In this document: positions 1-8,926 of the stretch, one piece after another | Position numbering within the stretch: position 1 is the first letter of the stretch | Layout of the letters: the number at the start of each line of letters is the position of its first letter | DNA from: Candidatus Accumulibacter contiguus | GTDB taxonomy: Bacteria > Pseudomonadota > Gammaproteobacteria > Burkholderiales > Rhodocyclaceae | DNA: 64,000 bases | Reading direction: 5' to 3' | Assembly (NCBI RefSeq): GCF_012940005.1 | Contig: NZ_SPMX01000009.1 | Span: 21,181 to 85,180, forward strand | Position numbers and translations under genes: made by a program | Notes under the pieces: generated by a model | What the model saw: only the letters and a program-made list of their open reading frames with translations | Told to the model about the DNA's origin: nothing | The model's database searches: none

Positions 1-773
1 AAACCGCACCGGAGCAACTGGCAGAGATCAGGCAGGCGATCACGGAAAATCTCGTCCTTGTTTTTCGCGACCAGAAAATCGCTGCCGAGGACCATAAACG
101 TTTCGCGCGCTATTTCGGCACCCTGCACCGGCATCTCCTGGCGGGCAACAGCACGCTCTCGGCGCGCAGCCAAGATCCAGAGATCCTGGCCTGGAAGACC
201 GGCCGCAGCTCGCGTTACACCGCCGGCGATGCCTGGCACAACGATGTTTCCTGCGATCCCGAGCCTATCTGGGGCTCCTTCCTGCGGGTCACCCGTATGC
301 CCGAGATCGGCGGCGGTGATACCGCCTTCACCAACCTGCACCTCGCCTACGAATCCCTCTCCGATCCAATCAAGCGGTTGCTCGATGGCTTGACGGCAAT
401 CCACGATGGACGCCAGGCCTGGACTGCCGGTTACGGAGCCGAACCGGATCCCGGCCAGACCTTCCCGGCTAGCGAGCACCCGGTCGTGGCCCGTCATCCC
501 TTCAGCGGCCGCAAGTTCCTTTTTGTCAACCCTGCCTTCACTTCGCACGTCGTTCAGTTGACCCGCGCCGAAAGCGATGCCCTGCTGCAACTGCTATTTC
601 GCCACGTCGAGAAACACCTCGCCTTCCAGGCGCACATTCACTGGACGCCCGACACGCTGATCTTCTGGGACAACTGGGCAACGCAACACCACGCGATCTG
701 GGATTACTATCCTTTCGAGCGCTGGGGAGAACGCGTTTCTGCCTCCCTCGGCTTCCCGCCGCAGCAAGCCTGA
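1..773 (+). CDS. tauD: TauD/TfdA-family Fe(II)/2-oxoglutarate dioxygenase, 5'-truncated by window edge
   Basis: C-terminal 256 residues of a TauD-type dioxygenase; the start lies before base 1. These enzymes hydroxylate taurine or related sulfonates and sulfates with 2-oxoglutarate and O2, releasing sulfite. The HxD iron motif is visible in WHNDVSCDPEP at about bases 234-266. The distal histidine (WATQHHAIWDYYP) and the 2-oxoglutarate-binding arginine (FERWGERV) lie near the C-terminus, so the iron site is complete. The reading frame continues to the first base of the window with no stop. The sulfonate transporters and sauS/cuyA downstream support a sulfonate substrate, although alkylsulfatases and other TfdA-type enzymes share the fold. 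Family confident, substrate inferred. Confidence 0.88.
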   Translation, partial: TAPEQLAEIRQAITENLVLVFRDQKIAAEDHKRFARYFGTLHRHLLAGNSTLSARSQDPEILAWKTGRSSRYTAGDAWHNDVSCDPEPIWGSFLRVTRMPEIGGGDTAFTNLHLAYESLSDPIKRLLDGLTAIHDGRQAWTAGYGAEPDPGQTFPASEHPVVARHPFSGRKFLFVNPAFTSHVVQLTRAESDALLQLLFRHVEKHLAFQAHIHWTPDTLIFWDNWATQHHAIWDYYPFERWGERVSASLGFPPQQA

Positions 774-874
774 GTGAACCGCCTGCCCCGGAGCGACCGA
801 GCGCAGATAATTGCGGCATGACCTGTGCGACAACACCCATCCACAGAAGAGCGGCGGTGTCGCCCGCTACAGCG

Positions 875-896
875 CATAAGCTCATAAGCTCATAAG
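875..896. promoter_or_regulatory. Three direct CATAAG repeats, 8-bp period
   Basis: CATAAG occurs at 875-880, 883-888 and 891-896 in the 292-bp gap between the tauD-like gene and the small gene at 1066. The core matches the ATAAG half-sites seen in other promoter gaps of this sulfur island (7.07, 19.45, 21.4 and 28.1 kb). The role as an operator is inferred. Nothing else is recognisable in this gap. Confidence 0.3.
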
Positions 897-1065
897 TGCA
901 AAGTATTTCCCCTCGCTACCCCGCCTCCGAGAGAATGTACCTCGACCGCCGGCTTTAACCGATAACTTGCCGGGGCGGGATACAAATTCTGGCTAAAGCG
1001 TCGCTCGCTCCAGCACTCCCCGGGAGCCGGCCACGCCGGATCACAGGGGAGCAAGGAGCAGCATC

Positions 1066-1251
1066 ATGGTCATCACTCTCGAATTGCCCGTGTGGCACCG
1101 ATCTTTCGACGATCCACTGTCTGCCTACGAAAAGCATTTTGGTGCCTTGCCCGCCTGGTTTGAGGAGGTTTCCCGGCCCGTAGCGCTCTCGCTGGCCCGG
1201 CAAGCGTTGCGCGCCGGAGTGCCGCTGACACCGGCGGATCACCTGTCCTGA
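1066..1251 (+). CDS. Small hypothetical protein, 61 aa
   Basis: I do not recognise this protein. It is preceded by a good ribosome-binding site (AAGGAG, 7 nt before ATG), which is the main reason to call it. It contains PVWHRSFDDPLSAYEKHFG followed by an amphipathic C-terminal helix; there is no signal peptide, membrane segment or cysteine. Its 3' end overlaps the antisense sauT remnant by 13 bp. It could be a genuine small gene or a chance frame in GC-rich DNA. Confidence 0.4.
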   Translation: MVITLELPVWHRSFDDPLSAYEKHFGALPAWFEEVSRPVALSLARQALRAGVPLTPADHLS

Positions 1252-2515
1252 GCAATCAGATTCGGCAACCGCAGGCGCTGCACCTTGCCGGAAGGCCCCT
1301 TGGGAAGTTCTTCAATGAGGAGAATCCGCGCCGGCGTCTTGAAGGGCCCCAGGTGGTGACGGCAGAAGGCGATCAGATCGTCACCGACCTCGCCCGGCTT
1401 CAGCACGACGCCGGCGGCAATTTCCTGACCATAGAGCGGGTCCGGGATGGCGAAGGCAGCTGCTTCCAGCACGGCCGGATGGGCCAGCAGCACTTCGTCG
1501 ATCTCGCGCGGAGCGATGTTCTCGCCTCCCTTGATGATCAGTTCCTTGAGGCGACCGGTGATGAAATAGAAACCCTGCTCATCGCGGTAACCAAGGTCGC
1601 CGGTGCGAAGCCAGCCATCGGCCGTGAAGGCGCGTGCGCTTTCTGCCGGCGCCTTGTAGTAGGCGGCCATCACGTTCTCACCGCGAACGACGATCTCGCC
1701 GGCAACGCCGACCGCTTGCTCGACGCCGCTGTCCGGATCGATCACCCTCGCCTGGTTGCCGAAGGCGCGGCCGGGACTGCCGAGCTTGCGCGCGCTGCGT
1801 TCGAGGGGGTTGGTGAACACGGGCGCCGCAGTCTCCGTCAGACCCATGGTTTCGATGATGCCGACGGCGAAGCGCTCCTCAAAGGCGCGTTGATGAGCCG
1901 GCGGCAGCGGTGCCGACGCCGAGCGGCAGAAACGCAGACGACCCGCAGCAGCCGCAGTCGCATGGCCACTGTCGCCCTGCAGCAGCCGGAGGTGTACATC
2001 AGTAGCGCCGGCGCGTCGGCGGCTGGTTCCGGGTCCGGCCAGGACGCCTGCTCCGATTCTCCGGGCAGAAGGGCGCTGTCGGGATCGACGATGAATAGGC
2101 GCATCCGTACTTCCCGACGAACGCTCGCCAGCGCCGCGCGCAGCGCTTCTTCCCGTTCCGGGGCCACGAAAACCGCCTGGCAATCGGAGTGGCCGAGAAT
2201 GAAGGCCAGTTGCGCCGGCTGGGCAATCAGGCTCAAGGGAACCAGGACGCGGCCGCAGGCCGTAACGCCGACGAACAAGCGCACGGCCTGCAGGCCGTTG
2301 GGCAGGAGCAGCCCGACATGGGCGCCGGCGGCAATTCCCTGTGCGGCAAGAAAGGCGGCGAGGGCGCGTGAACTTCGCAGGAGATCGCCGAAGCTGAGTC
2401 GGCGACCCGTTTCCGGAGCGATCACGAAATCCGCAGCGGCATGGGTTCTGGCCTGGTATTCAAGGACACCACGGACGGAACTGCCGCGGGAATCCGGATG
2501 GTCGTGGGCATTCAC
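1239..2515 (-). pseudogene. sauT: Sulfoacetate-CoA ligase-like AMP-binding enzyme, internally deleted and frameshifted
   Basis: ANL-superfamily acyl-CoA ligase remnant. The N-terminal half runs in one frame to LLMYTSG, the beginning of the P-loop-like motif. The sequence then jumps into another frame at LRFCRSASAPLP and continues through GLTETAAPVF, YYKAPAESARAF, WLRTGDLGYRDEQGFYFI and the C-terminal PKGPSGKVQR lysine motif. About 100 residues between these points, including the rest of the TGxxKG loop, are missing (junction near 1950-2000). A GTG start overlaps the sauS stop as GTGA, so the two were co-translated. Beside sauS this fits SauT, sulfoacetate-CoA ligase. The remnant cannot be an active ligase as read. 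Confidence 0.8.
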
Positions 2516-3909
2516 TTGCCGAAAAGCCGCCAGTAGTCCCCGAAGATCTCTTCCTCACTCGGTACCCGTTCCGGGATCGGCCGCACGATGCGCGTAATGT
2601 TGAGGAAGTGGCGATAGTTGAGGTTGTCGGAGAAGCTGTTCCCGGCCCAGGTGCCACAACCCATCGACAGCGAGAACGGCAGGCCGTTGGCGAACGAACC
2701 GCCGACCGCGTAGCAGTGCACCTGGTCCACGATGACCCGGCATACCGGGAGATCAAGGCCGAGGCGCAGTTGCTGTTCGGCGTTGGCGCCGTGAATGCCG
2801 ACCGAATGCCCCTGGCCCTGGTACTCGTAGAGGCGCCGCACCTGGGCGATGGCGGCGTCGAAATCCGGCACCCGATAAACGGTGAGCACCGGCGAAAGCT
2901 TTTCGCCGGAAAAGGGGAATTGCGCTCCCACCCCTTCCTCGCTGACGAGGATGAAACGGCAACTCTCGTACGCCGCTCCGAAGAGTCCGGCCAGACGAGC
3001 AATTTCCGTCGCCGGGCGCGCGATCAGGCGGGGCGACAGGCGGCCCTCCGGGAACAGTGCCTTGGCCAGGCAGGCCTTCTCGGCCGGCGTCGCGAGTACG
3101 CCGCCTTCGGCACGCAGCGCAGCCAACAGCCGCTCCCAGGCGCCCTCGACGACAATCAGGCTGTTTTCGGAGGAGCAACTGGTGGCATGGTCGAAAGTCT
3201 TGGAGGTGGCGATGCGGGCTGCCGTGACCACCGGGTCGGCAGAGGGCAGGACGATCGCGGCGACATTGCCTGCCCCGACGCCGAGGGCCGGCTTGCCGCT
3301 CTGGTAAGCCGCTTTGACATTGTCCCGCGAACCCGTGGCAACGACCAGATCAGCCTGGGCCATGAGTTTCGCCAGCATCGCCCGCGAGCCCGGGGGAGGA
3401 AGTTGCTGGACCAGATCAAGGGGTGCGCCGACCTTGACCAGTTCGGCGTGAACGAAGTCGAGCAGCAGCGCACAGGTCGAGGCGCCCTTGGGTGAAGGGG
3501 CGAGAATGATCGCGTTGCCACCCTTGAGCGCATTGATCAGCTTGTTGGCCGGCGTCGCTGCCGGATTGGTCGATGGCGTCACTGCCGCCACCACGCCGAC
3601 CGGGCGGGCAATCTCGGTCATGCCGCGCGCGCAGTCCTCGGCAATGACGCCGACCGTGCGCACGCCCTGCAGGTCGCGCAGCAGGCCGAGCGTCTTGCGG
3701 TGATTCTTGCGCACCTTGTCCTCGACCGCGCCAAAGCCGGTGTCGCGCACCGCCTGCTCGGCCAGGCGTCGGTTGCGGCCAGGCTCGATGATCGCCCAGC
3801 CGGCCGCGGCGACGGCCGCGTCGACCCGGTCCTGGGTCCAGGTCGCGAACTCGGCCTGGGCAGAGCGCGCGCGGCCGAGCAGTGTGCCGACCGGGTCGCT
3901 GTCGGTCAC
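2512..3909 (-). CDS. sauS: Acylating sulfoacetaldehyde dehydrogenase
   Basis: 465-aa CoA-acylating aldehyde dehydrogenase of the EutE/AdhE type. SauS interconverts sulfoacetyl-CoA and sulfoacetaldehyde with NAD(P)H. The catalytic cysteine is in SKTFDHATSCSSENSLIVV. Cofactor-binding signatures VTPSTNPAATPANK and VVATGSRDNVKAA are present, and the length is normal. A GTG start at 3909 lies directly after the xsc remnant stop (3913-3915), and the stop overlaps the sauT GTG. The order xsc-sauS-sauT makes a sulfoacetate route to acetyl phosphate likely; related enzymes act on acetaldehyde or propionaldehyde. This is the only intact gene of the trio, so it may now be stranded. Confidence 0.8.
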   Translation of the reverse strand: MTDSDPVGTLLGRARSAQAEFATWTQDRVDAAVAAAGWAIIEPGRNRRLAEQAVRDTGFGAVEDKVRKNHRKTLGLLRDLQGVRTVGVIAEDCARGMTEIARPVGVVAAVTPSTNPAATPANKLINALKGGNAIILAPSPKGASTCALLLDFVHAELVKVGAPLDLVQQLPPPGSRAMLAKLMAQADLVVATGSRDNVKAAYQSGKPALGVGAGNVAAIVLPSADPVVTAARIATSKTFDHATSCSSENSLIVVEGAWERLLAALRAEGGVLATPAEKACLAKALFPEGRLSPRLIARPATEIARLAGLFGAAYESCRFILVSEEGVGAQFPFSGEKLSPVLTVYRVPDFDAAIAQVRRLYEYQGQGHSVGIHGANAEQQLRLGLDLPVCRVIVDQVHCYAVGGSFANGLPFSLSMGCGTWAGNSFSDNLNYRHFLNITRIVRPIPERVPSEEEIFGDYWRLFGK

Positions 3910-3912
3910 CGC

Positions 3913-4058
3913 TCAGCCTTTGGCACTACGCGCCGCGTATTTCGCCAGCAGGCGCTTCGGCGGCTTGAAGGCATCGCGGCCAAGAACGAGTGGGGCGCTT
4001 CGAATTGCAGATAGCTGTTGGCGACCAAGGTCTCGACAAACGCCTCCGGGGGCGTCAT
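3913..4058 (-). pseudogene. xsc: Sulfoacetaldehyde acetyltransferase remnant: both ends only
   Basis: An ATG at 4058, with AGGAAGG 6 nt upstream, begins MTPPEAFVETLVAN, which matches the N-terminus of Xsc. About 40 bp later another frame carries RDAFKPPKRLLAKYAARSAKG and a stop at 3913-3915. That matches the Xsc C-terminal RDAxKxPxRxLxKY pattern. Xsc is normally close to 600 aa, so about 1.6-1.7 kb, including the whole thiamine-diphosphate fold, is missing with a frame change. It lies immediately upstream of sauS on the same strand. Identification rests on the two short ends plus context. Confidence 0.7.
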
Positions 4059-4259
4059 CCGCTGCCTTCCTGCTCCCATCCTCGATTCTCCGTGATTGAA
4101 CACTCGATTCTAGGGGCCGGCGGCGGCGGCCGTAACGACGCTTTCCTGCTTAGCTTATTCGGCGATCGCCGTTCGGGAAAAAGCCCGAGGCGGATCCAGG
4201 ATCTGCCCATTGGGGCCTTTCAAGGCGGCCCTGCTGAATGATTGATAAGCTAATCAGCA

Positions 4260-5570
4260 CTCGGCAACGCCGGCTGGGCCTGGCAGGAGGTGCTGCCCTG
4301 CTTCATCCGCGCCGAGAGCAACGATCTCGGTCGCGGACCATTGCACGGCAACTCCGGACCGCTCAAGGTGTCGAGTATCGGCCAGGAGCACGAGTTGATG
4401 GAGGCGATCATCGCCGCCGGCGAATCCTTGGGCATTCCCCGTACTGTCGATTTCAACGGCCCGCAGCAGGAAGGCGTCGGCTACTACCAGCTCACCACGC
4501 ACCGCGGCTGGCGTTCGTCGTCGGCCACCGGCTACCTGCAACCTGCCCGCCGGCGTGGCAACCTGCGGGTCCTCACCGGTGCCCAGGTCACCCGTATCCG
4601 CTTTGCCGGCAGACACGCCCGAGCCATCGAGTATCGCCGGGGCGGCAGTGAAGGATCGGCGCTGGCCGGCGGCGAAGTCATCCTCGCCGCCGGTGCCGTG
4701 CACAGCCCGCAACTGCTTGAACTGTCCGGCGTTGGCGATGCCGCGCGGCTGGGAACACTGGGCATTCCGGTGATTCGCCACCTGCCGGGGGTTGGCGAGA
4801 ACCTGCAGGACCATCTGCAATTGCGCCTGATGTACCGGGTGGCCACACCGATCACCACCAACGACGATCTACGCACCCTCACCGGCAAGGCCCGTATCGG
4901 GCTGCAGTGGCTGCTGCGTCGCAGCGGCCCCCTGGCCATCGGTATCAATCAGGGTGGGTTGTTTACCCGTGTCTTGCCGGAATCCCACAGCCCCGATGTC
5001 CAGTTCCACTTCGCCACCCTGTCCGCCGACCAGGCGGGAGGCCAGCCGCACCCCTGGTCCGGTTGCACCTTTTCGGTCTGCCAGTTGCGGCCGGAATCCC
5101 GCGGCAGCGTGCATGCGCGCTCGCCGGACCCGCTGACGCCACCGGCCATTCGCCCCGGCTATCTGACCGCCGAACTGGACCAGCGAACCGCCGTCGCCGG
5201 ACTGCGCTTTGCCCGCCGCCTGGCGTCAGCCTCAGCGCTGCAAGCTTACCTCAGCGAGGAATACCGCCCCGGGAAAGCCGCACGCAGCGACGAGGACCTG
5301 CTGCAGTTTGCCCGCGACTACGGAGTCACGATCTTTCACCCGGTCGGTAGCTGCCGGATGGGCAGCGACGAAATGGCCGTCGTTGATCAGCAGTTGCGTG
5401 TTCACGGGCTTGCGGGCCTGCGCGTCGTCGACGCCTCGATCATGCCGACTCTGGTTTCGGGTAATACCAATGCGCCAACGATAATGATTGCCGAAAAAGC
5501 GGCCGAAATGATCCTGGCCGCGCTGCCGCTTGAACCCTGCTGGCCGGGGTCAATCAGGCGGCAGCCGCGG
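4260..5570 (+). pseudogene. GMC-family FAD alcohol/choline dehydrogenase, N-terminus missing
   Basis: Similarity starts abruptly at GNAGWAWQEVLPCFIRAESN just after a TAA at 4251-4253. The first ~95 residues of a GMC oxidoreductase, including the FAD-binding GxGxxG motif, are absent. The rest is conserved: PQQEGVGYYQLT, GEVILAAGAVHSPQLLELSG, the active-site HPVGSCRMGSD, and VVDASIMPTLVSGNTNAPT. The frame stays open past the expected C-terminus into the antisense DUF2325 gene, so the native stop is lost or shifted too. Substrate unknown. Without the dinucleotide-binding region the product cannot hold FAD normally. Confidence 0.78.
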
Positions 5571-5576
5571 CCAGGA

Positions 5577-5876
5577 TCAGGCGCCGATTCCAGCCAGCGC
5601 CTCGCCCAGTTGACTGAGGCAACGGCGACTGAAGATGATCGGTACGCGCATCTTGTTGGCGGTCCGCCGGGCCTTCAAGGCCAGGAGGTGATTGACCTGG
5701 TCGACGAGAACGACGACCAGGCGCGTCCCGGACGGAATCTGGCGGTGGCACTCGCTTTTCCGGCGACCATTCCAGTGGTGGACGGTCGCGTAGCCCCGGC
5801 TCTGCAGAAAATCGCTGTAGCTCCCCACGCGGTCGCCGCCGACGATCAGTGCGATCACGACGACTGCACTCCACAC
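5577..5876 (-). CDS. DUF2325 domain protein, 99 aa
   Basis: Small single-domain protein with the DUF2325 pattern: a hydrophobic strand ALIVGGDRVGSYSDFLQSRG, then VHHWNGRRKSECHRQIP, VVVLVDQVNHLLALKARR and MRVPIIFSRR. The fold looks Rossmann-like with conserved basic residues; no enzymatic role is established that I know of. It is convergent with the GMC remnant and close to the SsuA-like gene on the same strand. The ATG at 5876 gives a normal length. Confidence 0.65.
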   Translation of the reverse strand: MWSAVVVIALIVGGDRVGSYSDFLQSRGYATVHHWNGRRKSECHRQIPSGTRLVVVLVDQVNHLLALKARRTANKMRVPIIFSRRCLSQLGEALAGIGA

Positions 5877-5910
5877 ACCAGCCGGATGGAAGGATTCGCG
5901 GGCATCGCGG

Positions 5911-6921
5911 TCAGCCCGCCGGTTTCCAGATGACTACCTCGGCGGTATTCACCTTCTTCGGCACCAGTCCCTCGCCAAAGAACGCGTCAGCAATCTTCTG
6001 CTGCTCGGCGAGAGCTGCCGGCGCGACCGTGCGCACGTCATAGCTACGGCGGCTGTTGGCCAGTTCGACGGTAGCCGCATCGAGCCCCCAGACCGGTGCC
6101 AGCAGGCTCGCGGCCTCCTTCGGGTTGTGCCTGATCCAGACGCCCGCCTTCTTCAGTTCCTCGAAAATGATGTTCAATACCTGCGGATTGGCTCGGGCGT
6201 AGGGAGTGGAAACCAGGTAGTAGCGCTGGTAGTCGGCGACATTGCGGCCATCGCTGACGATGCGCACCTGCGACTGGCGTTGCACTCCGGCAAGGAAGGG
6301 ATCCCAGGTCACCCAGGCATCGACGGCACCACGCTCGAAGGCGGCACGGCCATCGGCAGGACTGAGATAGGCCGGCTCGATGTCCTTGAACTTGAGGCCG
6401 CTCTGTTCCAACAGGGCAATCAGCAGGTAATGACTGCCCGCCGCCTTGGCCACCGCCACCCGCTTTCCCTTGAGGTCGGCCACCGCCTTGGCCACCGCCA
6501 CCCGCTTTCCCTTGAGGTCGGCCACCGACTTGATCGGCGAATCCGCGCGCACCACCAGGGCCTGCGCAGTCGGCGACGGCGCTTCCTGAGCCAGATAGGT
6601 CAGGCGCGCGCCGGCTGCCAGCGCGAAGACCGGCACGGTATCGGCGACGTCGGCGCTGACATCGACGCTGCCGATGTTGAGGGCCTCCAGCAAGGGCAGG
6701 CCACTGGTGAATTCGTGCCAGCTCACCGTCACCCCGGCAGGAGTCAGGCGCTTTTCCAGCGTACCCCAGGTCCTCAGCAAGGTGATCAGGGTCGAGGATT
6801 TCTGGTAGCCGATGCGCAGGGTGGTCGTTTCGGCAGCCCGGGCCAGTGGCGCCAGGCAAGCACCGATGCCGGTAGCGGCAGCGATACCGAGGATCTGCCG
6901 GCGACTGAAGTTCAAGTTCAT
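5911..6921 (-). CDS. ssuA: Aliphatic sulfonate ABC transporter substrate-binding protein with internal duplication
   Basis: 336-aa SsuA/TauA-type periplasmic protein. The ATG at 6921 (MNLNFSRRQILGIAAATG) has GAAGG 7 nt upstream and starts a twin-arginine-like signal peptide (SRRQIL) cleaved near ARA-AE. Family motifs are LRIGYQKSSTLITLLR, SGLPLLEALNIGSVD, DGRAAFERGAVDAWVTWDPF. It carries an exact 14-residue repeat (VADLKGKRVAVAKA twice) that single-copy relatives lack. No permease or ATPase is adjacent, so it is an orphan that may borrow a neighbouring transporter. Ligand is probably a sulfonate; nitrate/bicarbonate homologues are excluded by the motifs. Confidence 0.88.
   Translation of the reverse strand: MNLNFSRRQILGIAAATGIGACLAPLARAAETTTLRIGYQKSSTLITLLRTWGTLEKRLTPAGVTVSWHEFTSGLPLLEALNIGSVDVSADVADTVPVFALAAGARLTYLAQEAPSPTAQALVVRADSPIKSVADLKGKRVAVAKAVADLKGKRVAVAKAAGSHYLLIALLEQSGLKFKDIEPAYLSPADGRAAFERGAVDAWVTWDPFLAGVQRQSQVRIVSDGRNVADYQRYYLVSTPYARANPQVLNIIFEELKKAGVWIRHNPKEAASLLAPVWGLDAATVELANSRRSYDVRTVAPAALAEQQKIADAFFGEGLVPKKVNTAEVVIWKPAG
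6441..6524. repeat. Exact 42-bp tandem duplication inside ssuA
   Basis: Bases 6441-6482 and 6483-6524 are identical. The duplication is in frame and adds 14 residues in the segment following the SPIKSVADLKGKRV strand, between the two lobes of the binding protein. Perfect identity suggests a recent event or an assembly artefact. Confidence 0.95.
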
Positions 6922-7071
6922 TGCAGACCTTCGCAAACGACGGGACCGTCGATGATTTCCTCGATCCGTCCGCTGAACTCGTTTCTAGCGTTGATTGACT
7001 GGATGTGCACGACATTCTCCGTTGGGGGATTGACAAGTACAGTCTGGCCAATGCTGACGCTCGCGGCAAAT

Positions 7072-7093
7072 AATAAGAAATGAGTTCCTTATT
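7072..7093. promoter_or_regulatory. AATAAG-N10-CTTATT inverted repeat upstream of ssuA
   Basis: A 6-bp inverted repeat lies in the AT-rich part of the gap between the racemase end (7163) and the ssuA start (6921), in a position suited to control ssuA. It belongs to the TAAG-type palindromes shared by the island. Operator function is inferred. Confidence 0.4.
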
Positions 7094-7162
7094 ACCCCGC
7101 GGCTCACCTTGCCCTGACGCAAGCCCCTTCCGGATGCCCCGTGGCGATAGAGGGCCGATCCG

Positions 7163-7885
7163 TCACGGCTGCGGCGAGACCTGCCGCCAATAGGCGACGC
7201 AAACCTCGGCCAGAGCCTGCGTCGAGTCGATGCTGATCGGCAGGAGTTCCGAGTCAATGTGGGTCAGCCCGATCGGTACCTCGGTACAGGCCAGCACCAG
7301 CCGGCGTGCCCCCCGCTCGACAAGCAGACGACCGGCGTGCTCGAGCAATTTGCCTCCGCGTTCCAGTTCGTAGTTCTTGATCGCGTAGCAGCCGGGAGTG
7401 AAGAATTCGTCCAGTTCTTCGTCGGTATGGGTGTGAAAGGGAATACCCCCGGCAACGAAACGCTGCTGGTAGATCTCGGCGCGCAAGGCACCCCTGGTTG
7501 CGATCAGCCCGACGGGTGCGACCGCCGAAGTTGCACGCGCCAAGGCTGCCAGCGTCGCATCGGCGATATGGATCACAGGCACGCTGCTGGCGGCAGCCAG
7601 GGCGTCAAACCACAGATGTGCCGTGTTGCAAGGGATGACGATCCGGGTCGCCCCCGCCGCGTTCAGTCGGGCGATACCGGCCAGCATCGCCGGCAGCGGG
7701 GACTCGCCAGTACCGGCCAATGCGCGCTGCCGGTCGGGGATTTGCGGCACATTCCAGACGACCGTCGGCACGTGTTCCTGGTCACGGCGGGCCGGCAGTG
7801 CGACGATCAGTTTGTGGAGAAAATCGACCGTCGCGAGTGGGCCCATCCCCCCCAGCACGCCGATCAGTGGCTGCGTCACCGACAT
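7163..7885 (-). CDS. Aspartate/glutamate racemase-family protein
   Basis: 240-aa cofactor-independent racemase. The two-cysteine mechanism is supported by IPCNTAHLWFD and LACTEVPIGLTH, one cysteine from each half, and the N-terminal GVLGGMGPLATVDF is typical. It lies 3 bp downstream of cuyA on the same strand, so the pair is probably co-translated. Next to an L-cysteate sulfo-lyase, a cysteate racemase role (D- to L-cysteate) is an attractive inference; aspartate racemase remains the default family function. Confidence 0.8.
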   Translation of the reverse strand: MSVTQPLIGVLGGMGPLATVDFLHKLIVALPARRDQEHVPTVVWNVPQIPDRQRALAGTGESPLPAMLAGIARLNAAGATRIVIPCNTAHLWFDALAAASSVPVIHIADATLAALARATSAVAPVGLIATRGALRAEIYQQRFVAGGIPFHTHTDEELDEFFTPGCYAIKNYELERGGKLLEHAGRLLVERGARRLVLACTEVPIGLTHIDSELLPISIDSTQALAEVCVAYWRQVSPQP

Positions 7886-7888
7886 CGA

Positions 7889-8899
7889 TCAGAGCGCCGC
7901 TCTCGGCGCAAGCAGCGAACGGTAGGCAAACAGGCCGGTCGCTCCGCCAGTGTGCAGGAAGACAATGTTTTGTCCCTTCCGGAAATGCCTGTTGCGCACC
8001 AGGTCGACCAGGCCGGCGAAGCCCTTGCCGGTATATACGGGGTCGAGGAGAATGCCCTCGTGCCGAGCCAGCAGGTGCACGGCTTCGATCATGCCGTCGG
8101 TGGGCACGCCATAGCCCTCTCCGACGTAGTCGGAATTGACCACCACCGAGTCCTCGGGGAAGCTCCCGCGTATGCCGAGCAGGTCCCAGGTCCGGGCAGC
8201 CAACTGCCGAACGTTGTGTTCCTGCTTCTCCTTTGCCGCCCTGACGCTGATGCCGAGTACGGGAATGTGGCTGTTCGACCCCTGCAAGCCAACCAGTAAT
8301 CCCGCCTGTGTACCCGTGCTGCCGGTCGCGTGAACCACGTGGTCAATATGCAGCCCGTGTTCGTTGGCGTGGGCAACGATCTCCTGTGCCGAAACGACAT
8401 AGCCCAGTGCACCGATCGGATTGGATCCGCCACCCGGGATCAGATAGGGTGTTTCGCCGGCAGCGCGCAGACGTTCGCCTGCCGCGATCAATTCCCCGTG
8501 CATGTCGAGGCCAGCCGGCCGGGTTTCGATGACAGCCCCGAGAATCTGGTCGAGCAACACATTTCCGTTCGCGTAGTAATCCGCTGGTGCGCCGCTGACG
8601 CGCTCTTCCAGCAGAACGGTCGTCTTGAATCCGTACTTGTTGGCCGCCGCTATCGTCTGGCGGACATGGTTGGACTGGGTGGCTCCCTGGGTGAGGATAT
8701 GTGTGGCGCCCTGCGCCAGTGCATCGCCGATCAGGAACTCCAGCTTGCGCGTCTTGTTGCCGCCCAATGCCAGGCCGGTATTGTCATCGCGCTTGATGTA
8801 GATGTTCGGGCCATCGAGAAGGCGGGTCAGGTTGCCCAGGAACTCCAGTGGCGTTGGCGCCTGGGTCAGGCGGACGCGCGGAAATGAAGCAAGGTTCAT
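7889..8899 (-). CDS. cuyA: L-cysteate sulfo-lyase / D-cysteine desulfhydrase-type PLP enzyme
   Basis: 336-aa fold type II PLP enzyme. The PLP lysine is in LALGGNKTRKLEFL, the phosphate-binding loop in GSTGTQAGLL, and the C-terminal motif in LDPVYTGKGFAGL. CuyA cleaves L-cysteate to pyruvate, sulfite and ammonia; D-cysteine desulfhydrase (DcyD) and ACC deaminase are close relatives. The sulfonate ABC transporter encoded just upstream and the sauS/xsc genes favour cysteate. The 3' neighbour is a racemase. Length and motifs are complete. Confidence 0.8.
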   Translation of the reverse strand: MNLASFPRVRLTQAPTPLEFLGNLTRLLDGPNIYIKRDDNTGLALGGNKTRKLEFLIGDALAQGATHILTQGATQSNHVRQTIAAANKYGFKTTVLLEERVSGAPADYYANGNVLLDQILGAVIETRPAGLDMHGELIAAGERLRAAGETPYLIPGGGSNPIGALGYVVSAQEIVAHANEHGLHIDHVVHATGSTGTQAGLLVGLQGSNSHIPVLGISVRAAKEKQEHNVRQLAARTWDLLGIRGSFPEDSVVVNSDYVGEGYGVPTDGMIEAVHLLARHEGILLDPVYTGKGFAGLVDLVRNRHFRKGQNIVFLHTGGATGLFAYRSLLAPRAAL

Positions 8900-8926
8900 G
8901 TTTCTTGATGCTCCGTAACAGAAGGG

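Noticed and set aside
1353..2597. 414-codon plus-strand frame opposite sauT
   Set aside because: The minus strand has clear acyl-CoA ligase motifs; the plus frame is low-complexity Arg/Ser.
4239..4256. TGATT-N8-AATCA palindrome before the GMC remnant as an operator
   Set aside because: Short arms, at a deletion junction, and only loosely like the TAAG palindromes; too weak to call.
5571..5933. Treating the GMC oxidoreductase as extending to 5933
   Set aside because: Homology stops near 5560 and the region is occupied antisense by the DUF2325 gene; the extension is run-through after loss of the native stop.
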